Both the position numbers and the translations under genes were made by a program. 43,120 nt of DNA from an uncultured Alphaproteobacteria bacterium (GTDB lineage Bacteria; Pseudomonadota; Alphaproteobacteria; HIMB59; GCA-002718135): contig CACBPV010000008.1 of the NCBI GenBank assembly GCA_902541215.1, positions 1 through 43,120 on the forward strand, given 5' to 3'. The notes under the pieces are model-generated. The model did no database searches, was not told the origin of the DNA, and saw only the letters and a list, made by a program, of their open reading frames with translations. Of the stretch, positions 1 through 9,621 are shown in pieces. Position 1 is the first letter of the stretch, and every line of letters starts with the position of its first letter.

Positions 1-644
1 TAAATACCAATAATATCACAATTTTTATTTAATATAGAAAAATACAATTTATCTTTACCATCTTCATTAATTGAAATAAGTTTTTTAATGTTAACTAAAT
101 TAATATTCTCTTGTTTTAATTGTAAAACCTTTCTTAAACTATCATCAAAAAAACCAAACCTATTGCCAAGCCTCTCAACTAAAAACCAGTAGAGATTTTT
201 TTCTATTTTTATCTTAGAAGAAATCAAGGACTCGTTTAGAATTTTTATTTTAGCATCTCTGTTTAGTTCATAACAATCAATTACATAAGAATCTCTATCT
301 TTAATAAAGATGTTTTTAATTTTTTTTATTTTTTGCGAGTTTTCTTGAATAAAAATAATTATACCAGATATTTCACGAAACTTATTTAAAATACTCTCAT
401 CAAGTCCAGTACAATTTTTAATTAAGAAAATCTTTTTATCTTCAAACAAACCAACACCATCAGAAACATCATTAATACTCTCCACATATTCCAGTGAAGC
501 TTTTGAAAATTCATGATACTTTTCAATAATTATAGCTTTTATTTTTTGAATAAGCGTTACCTCATTTCCGCTAATAAAATAAAACTTTTTTTTGGAAGGA
601 GTAAAATCTTTTTTTAACAATAAATCTATAGGGTCTATTTTCAT
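1..644 (-). CDS. holA: DNA polymerase III delta subunit, 3' end cut by window edge
   Basis: HolA is the clamp-loader subunit that opens the beta sliding clamp. I translated this frame by hand from the ATG at 644. It stays open to the window edge (about 214 codons), beginning MKIDPIDLLLKK and continuing with KFYFISGNE, the usual N-terminal position of the divergent AAA+ fold of delta. The start overlaps the lptE stop by 4 bp (ATGA), which implies translational coupling. The order leuS-lptE-holA is a standard proteobacterial arrangement and supports the call more than the weakly conserved sequence does. The C-terminal part lies outside the window. Confidence 0.8.
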   Translation of the reverse strand, partial: MKIDPIDLLLKKDFTPSKKKFYFISGNEVTLIQKIKAIIIEKYHEFSKASLEYVESINDVSDGVGLFEDKKIFLIKNCTGLDESILNKFREISGIIIFIQENSQKIKKIKNIFIKDRDSYVIDCYELNRDAKIKILNESLISSKIKIEKNLYWFLVERLGNRFGFFDDSLRKVLQLKQENINLVNIKKLISINEDGKDKLYFSILNKNCDIIGI

Positions 645-1129
645 TGACAGCTATTTATGTCTTTAGTTGATATATAAGAAATAAATTGTGATAAATTATC
701 AACTATTACCAATTCATATTTTTTTTCTAAAGATGCATCGGTTCCATAATTATAACCTTCAGATTTAGGAATAATTGTAAAATAAGATAAGACTTCTTTT
801 TTATATGTTACACAATCTTGTTCAACTGAAACCAAAGTATATTTAAACCTTAATTCATACCTTAGATTAGATGTTGCTTGGTTTTTTTCAACAGAACTCT
901 TGGTTTTGTTTTCTATAATCTCTATTTCTAGGTTATAAATATTTTCTTTATTCTCTCCAAAAACTAATGGTATGTATGAATTTATATAAGCTAAACTAAC
1001 ACCAGATGTGGCAATGTTTGTCTTTTGGTACAACGGGTTTGTAAGATTTCCATTATTTTTGTAAGTAAAATCCATATTACTGCACGATGATGTTAAAATA
1101 AAAATAAAAGTAATTAATAATATTTTCAT
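641..1129 (-). CDS. lptE: LPS-assembly lipoprotein LptE
   Basis: LptE is the outer-membrane lipoprotein plug of the LptD translocon that inserts lipopolysaccharide. The 162-residue product starts with a short hydrophobic signal peptide and a lipobox (LTSSC, Cys at about residue 16). The mature part is beta-rich, as expected for the LptE fold, but sequence conservation in the family is low. The start codon overlaps the leuS stop by 1 bp (TAATG), and the gene end overlaps holA by 4 bp. The assignment rests on lipobox, length and position between leuS and holA. Confidence 0.75.
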   Translation of the reverse strand: MKILLITFIFILTSSCSNMDFTYKNNGNLTNPLYQKTNIATSGVSLAYINSYIPLVFGENKENIYNLEIEIIENKTKSSVEKNQATSNLRYELRFKYTLVSVEQDCVTYKKEVLSYFTIIPKSEGYNYGTDASLEKKYELVIVDNLSQFISYISTKDINSCQ

Positions 1130-3639
1130 TAGATAACTAAATTTACAATTTTTCCTGGGACATATATTTCTCTTTTTATATTTTTACCAAACAGATTTTT
1201 CTTAATTTTTTCATTATCTTTAACTCTATTCAAAACCGTTTCTTTTGACAAGCCTTCATCAATTTCAATTATTTGCTTTGTTTTTCCGTTAATTTGTATT
1301 GCTATTTTTAATTTTTCTTTTCTCTTTACACTCTCTTTTTTCCACACTTCATTAACACACAAAGTTGAACTTCCGAGGCTTGACCAAATTTCTTCACTTA
1401 TATGAGGCACAAATGGTTGTAAAATAATAGCAAGTTTCCTCAACGACCAACTAAAATCTTCATAAGAAAGTTTGTTATTAGACAAGGCATCATTAAGATT
1501 ATTTACAAACTCATAAATTTTAGCAACTGCTTTATTAAACTGAAAAACCTCTATGTTTTCTGAAACTTGATTAATTATCTCTTTAAGCTTCTCAACTAGC
1601 TCAGTATTATTTATATCTTTTGAATTAAAATTTTTAAATTTTTCAATAAATTCAAATAATTTATTAACAAACTTAAATGAAGCTGCTATTCCAGTATCAG
1701 TCCATTGTAAATCTCTTTCAGGAGGACTGTCCGACAACATAAACCATCTGGCTGTATCAGCCCCATATAAACTAATAATATCATTTGGATCTACAACATT
1801 TTTTTTTGATTTACTCATCTTTTCAATTTTACCTGTTTCAACTTTTATATTATTTTTATCTTTTAAAACCCCCTTATCGTTGATAATATCTTTTGGCTCA
1901 ATCCATTCGCCCTCTTTGTTTTTATAAGTTATATGAGTAACCATGCCTTGGGTAAACAACCCCTTAAATGGCTCATCCAAATTAAAATAATTAAGATCTC
2001 TCAGGGCTTTAGTAAAAAACCTTGAATACAGAAGGTGAAGTATAGCATGTTCTATTCCTCCAATATACTGATCAACTGGCAACCAATAATCTATATCTTT
2101 TTTGTCAAAGGGTTTATCTAGCCTAGAATTACAATATCTAAAATAGTACCATGATGATTCAAAAAAAGTATCAAAAGTGTCTGTTTCTCTATACGCTTTC
2201 AATCCTGTTCTAGGACAAATAGTTTCTTTCCAATCAGGTATATTATTTAGTGCGCTTGAAGTTTCGTTAAATTTTTTAATGTCTGGTAGTTTAACAGGAA
2301 GTTCACTATCTTCTACTGCGATTATCTCTCCATCCTCTCTATAAATAATAGGTATTGGACACCCCCAAAATCTTTGTCTGGAAATTCCCCAATCTCTTAG
2401 CTTATAATTTATTTTCCTTTTCCCAATTTTAATTTTTTCAATTTGTTCAATTATTATGTCTTTTGCTTTTTCAACCACTAATCCATTTAAAAAGTCTGAA
2501 TTTATAATAATACCATCTTCCGTGAATGCCTCATCTTTGATTTTAAATTTATCTTCTTTAATGTTGTTTGGTTTAACAACTGGAATTACATCCAGACCAT
2601 ATTCGTTAGCAAAGTCTAAATCTCTTTGATCGTGAGCAGGACAACCAAAGATTGCACCTAGACCATATTCTTTTAAAACAAAATTAGCGATATATACTGG
2701 TAATTTTTTACCTTTTATAAATGGATGGTTTACAAATAAACCTGTATCAAAACCCTTTTTAATTTTATCAGGATTTAAACTTTTACATTCTTTAATAAAT
2801 TTTTGTATAACTTTATTATCTTTAGAAATATCTATCGATAATTCATGTTCAGTTGAAAGAGCCAAAAAAGTTGCGCCAAAAATTGTATCTGGTCTGGTTG
2901 TAAACACTTTAATAAAGTTTTCTTGATTTGATAATTTAAAATTTATCTCTACTCCTATTGATTTACCAATCCAATTTGACTGCATAACTTTGACTTTGTT
3001 AGGCCAGTTAGTCAAGTTATCCAAGTCATTTAAAAGCTCTTCTGAGTATTTGCTAATTTTTAAAAACCATTGAGAAAGTTTTTTCTTTTCTACTAATGCA
3101 CCAGATCTCCAACCCCTACCATCAATGACCTGCTCATTTGCTAATACAGTTTTATCAACCGGGTCCCAATTTACCTCAGCTTCTTTTTTATATGCTAAAC
3201 CAGCATTAAACATATCAATAAAAAATTTTTGTTCATGCCTATAATATTCTGGATGACATGTTGCAATTTCTCTATCCCAGTCTAACGATAAACCCATTTG
3301 CAATAATTGACCTTTCATTGTCTTGATATTTTGATAAGTCCAATCTTCAGGGTGTTTTTTTTCTGTCAAGGCTGCATTTTCAGCGGGCAATCCAAAAGCA
3401 TCCCATCCCATTGGATGAAGGACATTATATCCTTTCATTCGTTTATATCTTGCAACAACATCGCCCAAGGTATAATTTCTTACATGACCCATATGTATTC
3501 TGCCTGATGGGTATGGGAACATTTCTAATACATAATATTTTTCTTTTCTTGTATCGGTTGAGGTTTTAAAAACACCGTGCTTTGCCCAGATATCCTGCCA
3601 CTTTTTTTCTACTATTTTATGATTGTATCGTGATGACAC
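1129..3639 (-). CDS. leuS: Leucyl-tRNA synthetase
   Basis: Class I aminoacyl-tRNA synthetase that charges tRNA-Leu. At 836 residues it is within the normal bacterial length. The HIGH-type signature appears as [11 protein letters not shown] near residue 45, the CP1 editing domain follows ([15 protein letters not shown]), and the KMSKS loop is intact (KMSKSKKN, near residue 610). The anticodon-binding and C-terminal domains follow. It is the second gene of a minus-strand operon, starting 3 bp after the DUF3576 gene stop and coupled to lptE. Nothing suggests loss of activity. Confidence 0.98.
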   Translation of the reverse strand: MSSRYNHKIVEKKWQDIWAKHGVFKTSTDTRKEKYYVLEMFPYPSGRIHMGHVRNYTLGDVVARYKRMKGYNVLHPMGWDAFGLPAENAALTEKKHPEDWTYQNIKTMKGQLLQMGLSLDWDREIATCHPEYYRHEQKFFIDMFNAGLAYKKEAEVNWDPVDKTVLANEQVIDGRGWRSGALVEKKKLSQWFLKISKYSEELLNDLDNLTNWPNKVKVMQSNWIGKSIGVEINFKLSNQENFIKVFTTRPDTIFGATFLALSTEHELSIDISKDNKVIQKFIKECKSLNPDKIKKGFDTGLFVNHPFIKGKKLPVYIANFVLKEYGLGAIFGCPAHDQRDLDFANEYGLDVIPVVKPNNIKEDKFKIKDEAFTEDGIIINSDFLNGLVVEKAKDIIIEQIEKIKIGKRKINYKLRDWGISRQRFWGCPIPIIYREDGEIIAVEDSELPVKLPDIKKFNETSSALNNIPDWKETICPRTGLKAYRETDTFDTFFESSWYYFRYCNSRLDKPFDKKDIDYWLPVDQYIGGIEHAILHLLYSRFFTKALRDLNYFNLDEPFKGLFTQGMVTHITYKNKEGEWIEPKDIINDKGVLKDKNNIKVETGKIEKMSKSKKNVVDPNDIISLYGADTARWFMLSDSPPERDLQWTDTGIAASFKFVNKLFEFIEKFKNFNSKDINNTELVEKLKEIINQVSENIEVFQFNKAVAKIYEFVNNLNDALSNNKLSYEDFSWSLRKLAIILQPFVPHISEEIWSSLGSSTLCVNEVWKKESVKRKEKLKIAIQINGKTKQIIEIDEGLSKETVLNRVKDNEKIKKNLFGKNIKREIYVPGKIVNLVI

Positions 3640-3642
3640 TTT

Positions 3643-4251
3643 TTAACTTGATTGGAGCTTTAATTTCTTAGCCTTATTTAATATAGCGTTTTCAATTTTT
3701 ATATTATTGTTTTTATCTGTTGTTTTATTAACCCATATTTGATTTTTAAAACTTTGGCAAAAAGACGTTACTTTGAGGTTTTCGGTTTTTAAATTTTGAC
3801 CCGTAATAAATATATTAAGCTTACACCTTTCTTCTTCATTATCCGTTGTAGAATACCAGTCTGTAATAATAATTCCCCCAATTGGATCAGCAGAACTAAG
3901 TGGCATAAAATCAATTGTTTCAAGCGCCCCTCTCCATAAAAAAACATTTATAGGCATGTTTGCTGTTAAGGATTTTTTTGTTTCATTTTTATTTTTTTTG
4001 TCATCAAAAAAATCAAGTGAAAGACCGCCTTTTCCAAATAGACCACCACCACTAGCAAGTCTATTTTCTGCATCTCTCAAAGCTACTTCCGGATCAACCC
4101 CAGAATTAAATGGAGTACCAGACCTATCAATTATTGCTTGTCTAGTTTGAGCTTTAGACCACAATTCTTTCATTTCTTCTTCACTTTTATTACTGTTACA
4201 AGAAAATATAAAAAGCAAAGACAGTATAGTGATTAACCTCGTTAAAAACAT
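3643..4251 (-). CDS. DUF3576 family lipoprotein
   Basis: A 202-residue lipoprotein with a hydrophobic signal and lipobox (LLFIFSCNS). It resembles the alphaproteobacterial DUF3576 family, which characteristically lies just upstream of leuS. Visible family features are the SGVDPEVALRDAENRLASG segment and the core VFLWRGALETIDFMPLSSAD, followed by a conserved DWYS. Its biochemical function is not known. It is the first gene of the operon that continues into leuS, lptE and holA. The porin terminator at 4292-4325 separates it from the gene upstream. Confidence 0.8.
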   Translation of the reverse strand: MFLTRLITILSLLFIFSCNSNKSEEEMKELWSKAQTRQAIIDRSGTPFNSGVDPEVALRDAENRLASGGGLFGKGGLSLDFFDDKKNKNETKKSLTANMPINVFLWRGALETIDFMPLSSADPIGGIIITDWYSTTDNEEERCKLNIFITGQNLKTENLKVTSFCQSFKNQIWVNKTTDKNNNIKIENAILNKAKKLKLQSS

Positions 4252-4291
4252 TAAATTCTAAATATTGTATAGAGAGCTAAAAGTAAAACAT

Positions 4292-4325
4292 AAAAAAAAA
4301 CGGCACTAGTAAAAGTGCCGTTTTT
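4292..4325 (-). terminator. Rho-independent terminator of the porin gene
   Basis: A perfect 7-bp stem (CGGCACT 4301-4307 with AGTGCCG 4314-4320) and a 6-nt loop lie 25 bp beyond the porin stop. On the minus strand the hairpin is followed by a run of T (the A run at 4292-4300). A T run on the plus strand (4321-4325) makes it potentially bidirectional. It makes the porin monocistronic. Confidence 0.9.
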
Positions 4326-4344
4326 AAAAATATTAAATCTTTAA

Positions 4345-5385
4345 TTAGAATGACATGTTAGCACCGATGTACCATGCAGATCCATCGTCAGTTCCTGAAC
4401 CTTCGTCAGAAGACTCAGTACTTGTGTAACCAAGAATTGCAGTTACACCTGAAGCTACAGCATATGATACACTTGCAGAAGTTACATCTTGTGAGTCATC
4501 ATCACCGTCAGAACCACCATTAGCATGATCATCTGCTTCACCTGATGCAATACCAACATTAAATGTTAGGTCACCAGTTACATACTTCACACCAGCGCTA
4601 ACAACTTCAGCAGTATACTCATCTGATCCATTATCACTTACACCAGCAACAGAACCGTCAGCAAAACCAACAGCAACTGTTAAGTCACCAGTTACAGCAC
4701 TTAAACCTACATGCATACCAGCAGTATCATCACTTGGCATTGTTCCATCTCTAGAACCGTCAGTAGTTGAATAACCACCACCGATAGTTAGAGCTGTATC
4801 ACCTAAGTCAGTTACATAAGTAGCACCGATTGCAACGTGGCTATCAGTTCTGTATGTAGAAGTAGCAGCAGCACCGCTATCAGTTGAAATTGAAATAGAT
4901 GCTGTTAAACCGTCTGCTAAGAAATCAGCAGCTGTGTGATACTCAACACCAAACGCAGTTGAACCAGTAGCAAAATCTAAGCCAGTTGGAGCTACGTTAG
5001 TAGAAGTATTAGCCACACCTTCAGCACCAGCAGAGCTAGGTATAGATACAGCATGTGATCCTGAAGCGTTACCAGCATTTAATACATCAAGCTTTGAGCC
5101 ATCAGTAAACGCTAAAGTAAATCCAGCATCATAGTCTTCTTTTGTGTTTTCATCCATTACTTTAAAGCTAGATGAAATAGTCATACCACCGTCAGTAGTT
5201 TCAGATAATGAAACAGTAAAGTTATTGTCATTAATCTGAGCATTAGTGTCAGTTCCACCTGTAGGTGAATCAAACTCCATACCAGTTTGGTGGTTACCGC
5301 CGTAACTAGCTGTTACAGCTTCAGCAACTGAAGCAGCACCAAGCGTAGAAACTAGAGCAGTTCCCATTAATAGTTCTTTTTTCAT
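4345..5385 (-). CDS. Outer-membrane porin, SAR11-like acidic type
   Basis: A 346-residue protein with a classic Sec signal peptide (MKKELLMGTALVSTLGAASVAEA). The mature chain is rich in Gly, Ser, Thr and Asp, with alternating beta-strand patterns, and ends WYIGANMSF; the terminal Phe is the BAM recognition signal of trimeric porins. Short acidic loops (for example HANGGSDGDDDSQD) suggest a cation-friendly or highly hydrophilic surface. A strong Shine-Dalgarno (AAGGAG, about 5390-5395) and a dedicated terminator fit a highly expressed, independently controlled gene. Its codons are visibly richer in G/C than the neighbours, typical of highly expressed genes, though transfer cannot be excluded. 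Substrate specificity cannot be read from sequence. Confidence 0.85.
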   Translation of the reverse strand: MKKELLMGTALVSTLGAASVAEAVTASYGGNHQTGMEFDSPTGGTDTNAQINDNNFTVSLSETTDGGMTISSSFKVMDENTKEDYDAGFTLAFTDGSKLDVLNAGNASGSHAVSIPSSAGAEGVANTSTNVAPTGLDFATGSTAFGVEYHTAADFLADGLTASISISTDSGAAATSTYRTDSHVAIGATYVTDLGDTALTIGGGYSTTDGSRDGTMPSDDTAGMHVGLSAVTGDLTVAVGFADGSVAGVSDNGSDEYTAEVVSAGVKYVTGDLTFNVGIASGEADDHANGGSDGDDDSQDVTSASVSYAVASGVTAILGYTSTESSDEGSGTDDGSAWYIGANMSF

Positions 5386-5401
5386 AATTACTCCTTTTGA
5401 G

Positions 5402-5419
5402 TTAATGAATATTCATTAA
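5402..5419. promoter_or_regulatory. 18-bp perfect palindrome upstream of the porin
   Basis: TTAATGAATATTCATTAA is identical to its reverse complement and lies 17 bp before the porin start, just beyond its ribosome binding site. Its size and perfection are those of an operator for a dimeric regulator. It could instead be a by-product of AT-rich sequence, but an 18-bp perfect palindrome is unlikely by chance at this one place. Confidence 0.5.
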
Positions 5420-5441
5420 ATACAAGCAACAAACTTGTATT
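5419..5441 (-). repeat. Inverted repeat in the porin leader region
   Basis: AATACAAG (5419-5426) and CTTGTATT (5434-5441) form an 8-bp stem with a 7-nt loop, directly abutting the 18-bp palindrome. It would lie in the porin 5' UTR or promoter. It may stabilise the mRNA or bind a regulator; neither is shown by the sequence. Confidence 0.4.
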
Positions 5442-5511
5442 GAGGAATGTATTATTTAAAAATTGAACAAATTACAAAAAAAGCATAATGATTTATTATA
5501 TTTTTTTAATT

Positions 5512-5533
5512 AATGTTGTTTTTTTACAACATT
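5512..5533. repeat. Inverted repeat just upstream of yggS
   Basis: AATGTTGT (5512-5519) and ACAACATT (5526-5533) are perfect 8-bp arms around six T residues, ending 7 bp before the yggS start and occupying the place of its ribosome binding site. It could be an operator or a leader hairpin. No other evidence is visible. Confidence 0.35.
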
Positions 5534-5540
5534 CTTTATT

Positions 5541-6179
5541 ATGTTTGATATTAAAAAATACAGTGAAATTAACAATTTTTTGAAAAAAACAAGTAATTCT
5601 GCCAAAATTGTTGCTATATCTAAAAATCATCCAATTCAAAGTGTCTTAGAGGCGATTAATGCCGGAGTATATATATTTGGGGAAAATAGGGTTCAAGAAG
5701 CACAAGAAAAATTTCAAAAACTTAAGCTGGATAATACAAAAATAGAACTTCATTTAACTGGGCCGCTACAATCAAATAAAGTAAAGCCAGCAATTCAGCT
5801 TTTTGATGTTTTTCATACCTTAGACAGGGAAAAAATAGCAAGAGAGTTCTCAAAATATAGGGAGTTACTAGCAAATAAGAAAATTTTTCTTCAGGTAAAT
5901 ACTGGAAGAGAAAAAACAAAAAGTGGTATTTTTCCAGAAGATACGAAAGACTTTTTGTTTTTTTTAAGACAAGAAATGAAATTATCCATTATCGGCTTAA
6001 TGTGTATACCGCCGATAAATGATGATCCAAGCTATCATTTTAATAAATTAAAACTACTTGCAAATGAAAATAACATTAATGAATTAAGCATTGGAATGAG
6101 TGATGACTATGAGAAAGCACTACAATTTAATCCTACATACATTAGGCTTGGAACAATCTTGTTTGGAAGAAGATCATGA
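5541..6179 (+). CDS. yggS: PLP homeostasis protein, YggS/PROSC family
   Basis: A 212-residue TIM-barrel protein that binds pyridoxal phosphate and buffers its free level; no enzymatic activity is known for the family. The PLP lysine is in VAISKNHP (Lys28). Further family motifs are FGENRVQEAQEK, HLTGPLQSNK, QVNTGREKTKSG, GLMCIPP and SIGMSDDYEKAL, and it ends RLGTILFGRR. Slightly shorter than most homologues but complete. It overlaps the next gene by 4 bp (ATGA). It is divergent from the porin across a 155-bp intergenic region. Confidence 0.95.
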   Translation: MFDIKKYSEINNFLKKTSNSAKIVAISKNHPIQSVLEAINAGVYIFGENRVQEAQEKFQKLKLDNTKIELHLTGPLQSNKVKPAIQLFDVFHTLDREKIAREFSKYRELLANKKIFLQVNTGREKTKSGIFPEDTKDFLFFLRQEMKLSIIGLMCIPPINDDPSYHFNKLKLLANENNINELSIGMSDDYEKALQFNPTYIRLGTILFGRRS

Positions 6180-6769
6180 AAAACGGACTAAATATATTTT
6201 GTAACAACAATATTAAAAATTTTTTACCCTATCTTCTTTCGGAATATGAATTAACTATTATGAGATTAGATCAAATAAAAGATAATATAGAAGTATCTCA
6301 AGCAAACATAATTATTATAAGTAACAATGATATTGATCTTAGACACTATGGTAAGTTAAGTGACAACTGTTTAATAATTTCAAATTTGAAAAAATTAAGT
6401 TTTAATAATAAACCAAACATATTAAATTGTCCACTTTCCATAAATCAATTAAAAAATAGAATTAAGTACTTTATTCAAAACTTAAAAGTTCAGTTTCATG
6501 ATTTATCTTTTCATAATGAAAAACTTATAAATCTTGATAACGATAATTTTTGTTACCTAACTAAAATAGAGTTAGAGATCTTAATTTGTTTAATTAAGAA
6601 GAAAGAAATAAGTAAAAATTTTATTAAAGAAAATATTTTAAATATTAGATCAAATATTGAAACTAATTCTCTTGAAAGCCATCTTTCAAGAATAAGAAAA
6701 AAAATGAGCTTAATAAAAACTAAAGTAAAAATTCAAACGAAAAATGAAAAGCTTTTAATTACAACTTAA
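6176..6769 (+). CDS. Winged-helix DNA-binding protein with degenerate receiver-like N-terminus
   Basis: A 197-residue protein. The C-terminal 90 residues look like an OmpR/PhoB winged helix: LTKIELEILICLI, then a recognition helix region SLESHLSRIRKKM and a final beta wing. The N-terminal 100 residues have the alternating beta/alpha rhythm of a receiver domain (NIIIISNND, NCLIISNL) but no recognisable phospho-acceptor Asp pocket or conserved Lys. It is therefore probably an orphan, non-phosphorylated regulator. It is translationally coupled to yggS by a 4-bp overlap and ends convergently against lolA with a 4-bp overlap. Target genes are unknown. Confidence 0.65.
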   Translation: MKNGLNIFCNNNIKNFLPYLLSEYELTIMRLDQIKDNIEVSQANIIIISNNDIDLRHYGKLSDNCLIISNLKKLSFNNKPNILNCPLSINQLKNRIKYFIQNLKVQFHDLSFHNEKLINLDNDNFCYLTKIELEILICLIKKKEISKNFIKENILNIRSNIETNSLESHLSRIRKKMSLIKTKVKIQTKNEKLLITT

Positions 6770-7362
6770 TTTAAAAAATTAGGACTTATAAGTTTAAAAA
6801 AATTTTTATCAAAAACTTCATTGTAACTATGATTATATATTGAAAGTTTAAGAATATCATCATTAATCACCACCTCTATTCCTCTTAATACCAATGGTTT
6901 TTTTTCAAATAATACTCTTATAATAAAATATTTTTCTTCATTATCCATTCCTTTTTTTTCTAATAATAACTCATTATTGTTTACCTCTATCTTTCCATCT
7001 TCAAAAAAATAAGGGTTTCTAAATATGTCATAAAAGAACCAAGCATTGGTATTTTTTGGATTAAAAAACTCATCTTCTTCAAGCGCGTAATCATAATACA
7101 TCGCCTTATCTTCAGCTAAAATTATTAGAATTTTTGTTGGTAAAAAATACTCAGCCCTGACCCTTTTTTTACCTATGTATACCTTGCCTTCACTTAAGTT
7201 TTCTCCATCACTTTGTAAGAATGAAGCAGAAAAATCACTTAGTGAACTTAAATAATTTAATGCATCTGCTTTGTCTTCAGAAGCTGAAAATGCTTTAGAT
7301 GCAAAAAAATAAAAAACTATTACTACTATAAATAATAAATACTTTTCATTTTTTAAGAACAT
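6766..7362 (-). CDS. lolA: Outer-membrane lipoprotein carrier LolA
   Basis: Periplasmic chaperone that carries lipoproteins from LolCDE to the outer membrane. The 198-residue product has an N-terminal hydrophobic signal (LLFIVVIVFYFFASKAFSA). It then shows the LolA pattern: LSSLSDFSASFLQSDG, GKVYIGKKRVRAEYFLP, and the aromatic-rich strand DIFRNPYFF. Alphaproteobacterial LolA genes commonly follow ftsK, as here, where the two overlap by 17 bp. The family is divergent, and context adds weight. Confidence 0.85.
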   Translation of the reverse strand: MFLKNEKYLLFIVVIVFYFFASKAFSASEDKADALNYLSSLSDFSASFLQSDGENLSEGKVYIGKKRVRAEYFLPTKILIILAEDKAMYYDYALEEDEFFNPKNTNAWFFYDIFRNPYFFEDGKIEVNNNELLLEKKGMDNEEKYFIIRVLFEKKPLVLRGIEVVINDDILKLSIYNHSYNEVFDKNFFKLISPNFLN

Positions 7363-9574
7363 GTCTTTTACCTGCGTTATTTGCTTCGGTTATAATTCCA
7401 TCCTCTTCCATCTTTTCTACTATTCTTGCGGCTCTATTATAACCTATCTGAAGATATCTTTGAATGTAGCTTGTTGAAACTTTTTGTTGTTTAACAACAA
7501 TATCAACTGCCTTACCATATAGGTCATCATTATTATTTGAAATTAAATCGTCTGAATTTGAAACACTTAGTTCTTCTTCCGATAATGATATTTCTTTTTT
7601 ATAATCAAATGTAGCTTGTTGTTTTATATAACTAACCACTTTTTCAACTTCATTTTCTGAAACAAAACCACCATGCAACCTCTTTATTATACCTCCATTT
7701 TCTAAAAATAACATGTCACCACTGCCCAATAATTGTTCTGCACCCATTTCGTTAAGTATTGTCCTGCTATCAAATTTACTTGATACTTTATAACTAATAC
7801 GACTAGGAAAATTTGCTTTTATTGTTCCTGTAATTACGTCAACACTAGGTCTCTGAGTTGCTGTAATTAAGTGAATACCAGATGCTCTTGCCATTTGTGC
7901 CAATCTTTGCACTAATGATTCAACTTCTTTTCCAGCCACCATCATTAAATCCGCCATTTCATCAATCACCACAACAATAAATGGCATTTTTTCAAGAAGA
8001 ATTTCTTTTTTTTCAATAATTGGCATCCTTGTATCATCATCTATTCCAGTTTGAACCTCCCTAAACAGCTTTCTTCCAGACGAAATAGTTTTTAAAACTT
8101 TATCATTATAAGAATCTATATTTTTGACATTTAATGAGCTCATTAACTTATATCTGTTTTCCATTTCTCTAACTACCCATTTAAGAGCAAAGACTGCCTT
8201 TTTTGGATCAGTTACAACAGGCGTCAATAAATGTGGAATGTCTTCATAAATGCTCAATTCTAACATTTTAGGATCAATTAAAATTAGCTTACATTCGTTA
8301 GGTTTGAATTTATAAAGTATACTCAGTATCATGGTGTTTATACCTACTGATTTGCCAGAGCCAGTTGTACCTGCAATTAAGAGATGCGGCATTCGCTCTA
8401 AATTGGCAAAAATACTTTTGCCAGATATATCTTTTCCTAATGCAAGAGTAAGAGAATCATTTTCAATTTGAAATTCGTCTTCTTCAATTAAATCACCAAA
8501 TAAAACACTATCTCTTTTTACATTTGGTATTTCGATACCTAAGCTTGTCTTGCCAGGCTGAGTTGATATTCTAGCAGAAATAGAGGACATTGCCCTAGCA
8601 ATATCATCAGACAAACCTATTATTTTACTAGATTTTATTCCTGCATTTGGAATAAATTCAAATAAAGTTACAATTGGGCCACTACTAAAACCAACTATTT
8701 TTCCTTCTACACCATATTCAGATAGTGTTTTCTCTAACTTAATAGCAGCATCAGTGTTGATTTTTTCCAATTCTCTGTTTTTATTATTTTTAAAATTTGA
8801 TTTCGAAAGTAAATTTTTAGACGGAAGACTAAAGCTAAAATTATCTAGCTCTAGTTGTTTATTAGCTTTAGAATTATTTTTTTTGGTTAAATTAACATAA
8901 TTTCTTCTCTTAATTGTTGGCTCACTTTTTAATGTTTTTTTTGTAATTTTTTTTCTAAAACTTATATATTTAAATAAACCAAATACAGAAAATATAAATT
9001 TAAAATATTTAAAAACTTTTAAGAAAGAAAATAATTTATTTATCCAAGAAAAATTTATTCTAAAAGATAATAATATTAAAACTACACCAAATACTAAAAG
9101 TAAAAAATTTATAATAAAATAAATAAAAATATTTTCTAAAAGATTTAAATTTATACTTGTAAATAAATCGATTAGTAACTGTGAAGCTAAACCTGTTTTT
9201 AACAAGGTTATATCAACTGATTTTATGGAAACATTAATAAGAATTATTCCAGTAAAGTTCGATAAAAATTTCAAAATTATAAACTTGCTAGTAATACCTA
9301 AAAACAATTTTCCACCTTCTAGTATTATAAAAAAAACCAATAAATAACTTAGTGTTCCAATAAAAATTAATGAATAACTTGATAAATAAGCACCAAAAAA
9401 ACCCATAAGATTTTCAATATTGCTGTCATTAATATTGTAATTTAATTGATTAAAACCAGGATCATTTGCAGAGTATGAGAGAAGACTGGTAAAATAAATT
9501 AAACCAAATCCAAATAAAATTATTCCTACTAAAAATTTAACAATAAAATTTCTAATTGAACCATACTTGAACAT
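7346..9574 (-). CDS. ftsK: DNA translocase FtsK
   Basis: Septum-located motor that pumps chromosome ends through the closing septum and activates XerCD at dif. The 742-residue protein has about four N-terminal membrane helices (residues 10-175), a short basic linker, then the RecA-like motor with Walker A GTTGSGKSVGIN and Walker B VVVIDEMADLM. The C-terminal gamma winged helix ends DGIITEANNAGKRHVLKK and contains STSYIQRYLQIGYNRAAR, the KOPS-reading element. The linker is short compared with E. coli FtsK, as is usual in alphaproteobacteria. Coupled to lolA and divergent from the hydroxylase gene at 9622. Confidence 0.97.
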   Translation of the reverse strand: MFKYGSIRNFIVKFLVGIILFGFGLIYFTSLLSYSANDPGFNQLNYNINDSNIENLMGFFGAYLSSYSLIFIGTLSYLLVFFIILEGGKLFLGITSKFIILKFLSNFTGIILINVSIKSVDITLLKTGLASQLLIDLFTSINLNLLENIFIYFIINFLLLVFGVVLILLSFRINFSWINKLFSFLKVFKYFKFIFSVFGLFKYISFRKKITKKTLKSEPTIKRRNYVNLTKKNNSKANKQLELDNFSFSLPSKNLLSKSNFKNNKNRELEKINTDAAIKLEKTLSEYGVEGKIVGFSSGPIVTLFEFIPNAGIKSSKIIGLSDDIARAMSSISARISTQPGKTSLGIEIPNVKRDSVLFGDLIEEDEFQIENDSLTLALGKDISGKSIFANLERMPHLLIAGTTGSGKSVGINTMILSILYKFKPNECKLILIDPKMLELSIYEDIPHLLTPVVTDPKKAVFALKWVVREMENRYKLMSSLNVKNIDSYNDKVLKTISSGRKLFREVQTGIDDDTRMPIIEKKEILLEKMPFIVVVIDEMADLMMVAGKEVESLVQRLAQMARASGIHLITATQRPSVDVITGTIKANFPSRISYKVSSKFDSRTILNEMGAEQLLGSGDMLFLENGGIIKRLHGGFVSENEVEKVVSYIKQQATFDYKKEISLSEEELSVSNSDDLISNNNDDLYGKAVDIVVKQQKVSTSYIQRYLQIGYNRAARIVEKMEEDGIITEANNAGKRHVLKK

Positions 9575-9621
9575 ATAGTTAGATTGTAATACATTTAGAT
9601 TATGGTAATTCGAAGAAAATT

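Noticed and set aside
3956-4150. Plus-strand frame opposite the DUF3576 gene
   Set aside because: Shadow of a well-supported gene on the other strand, without its own initiation signal.
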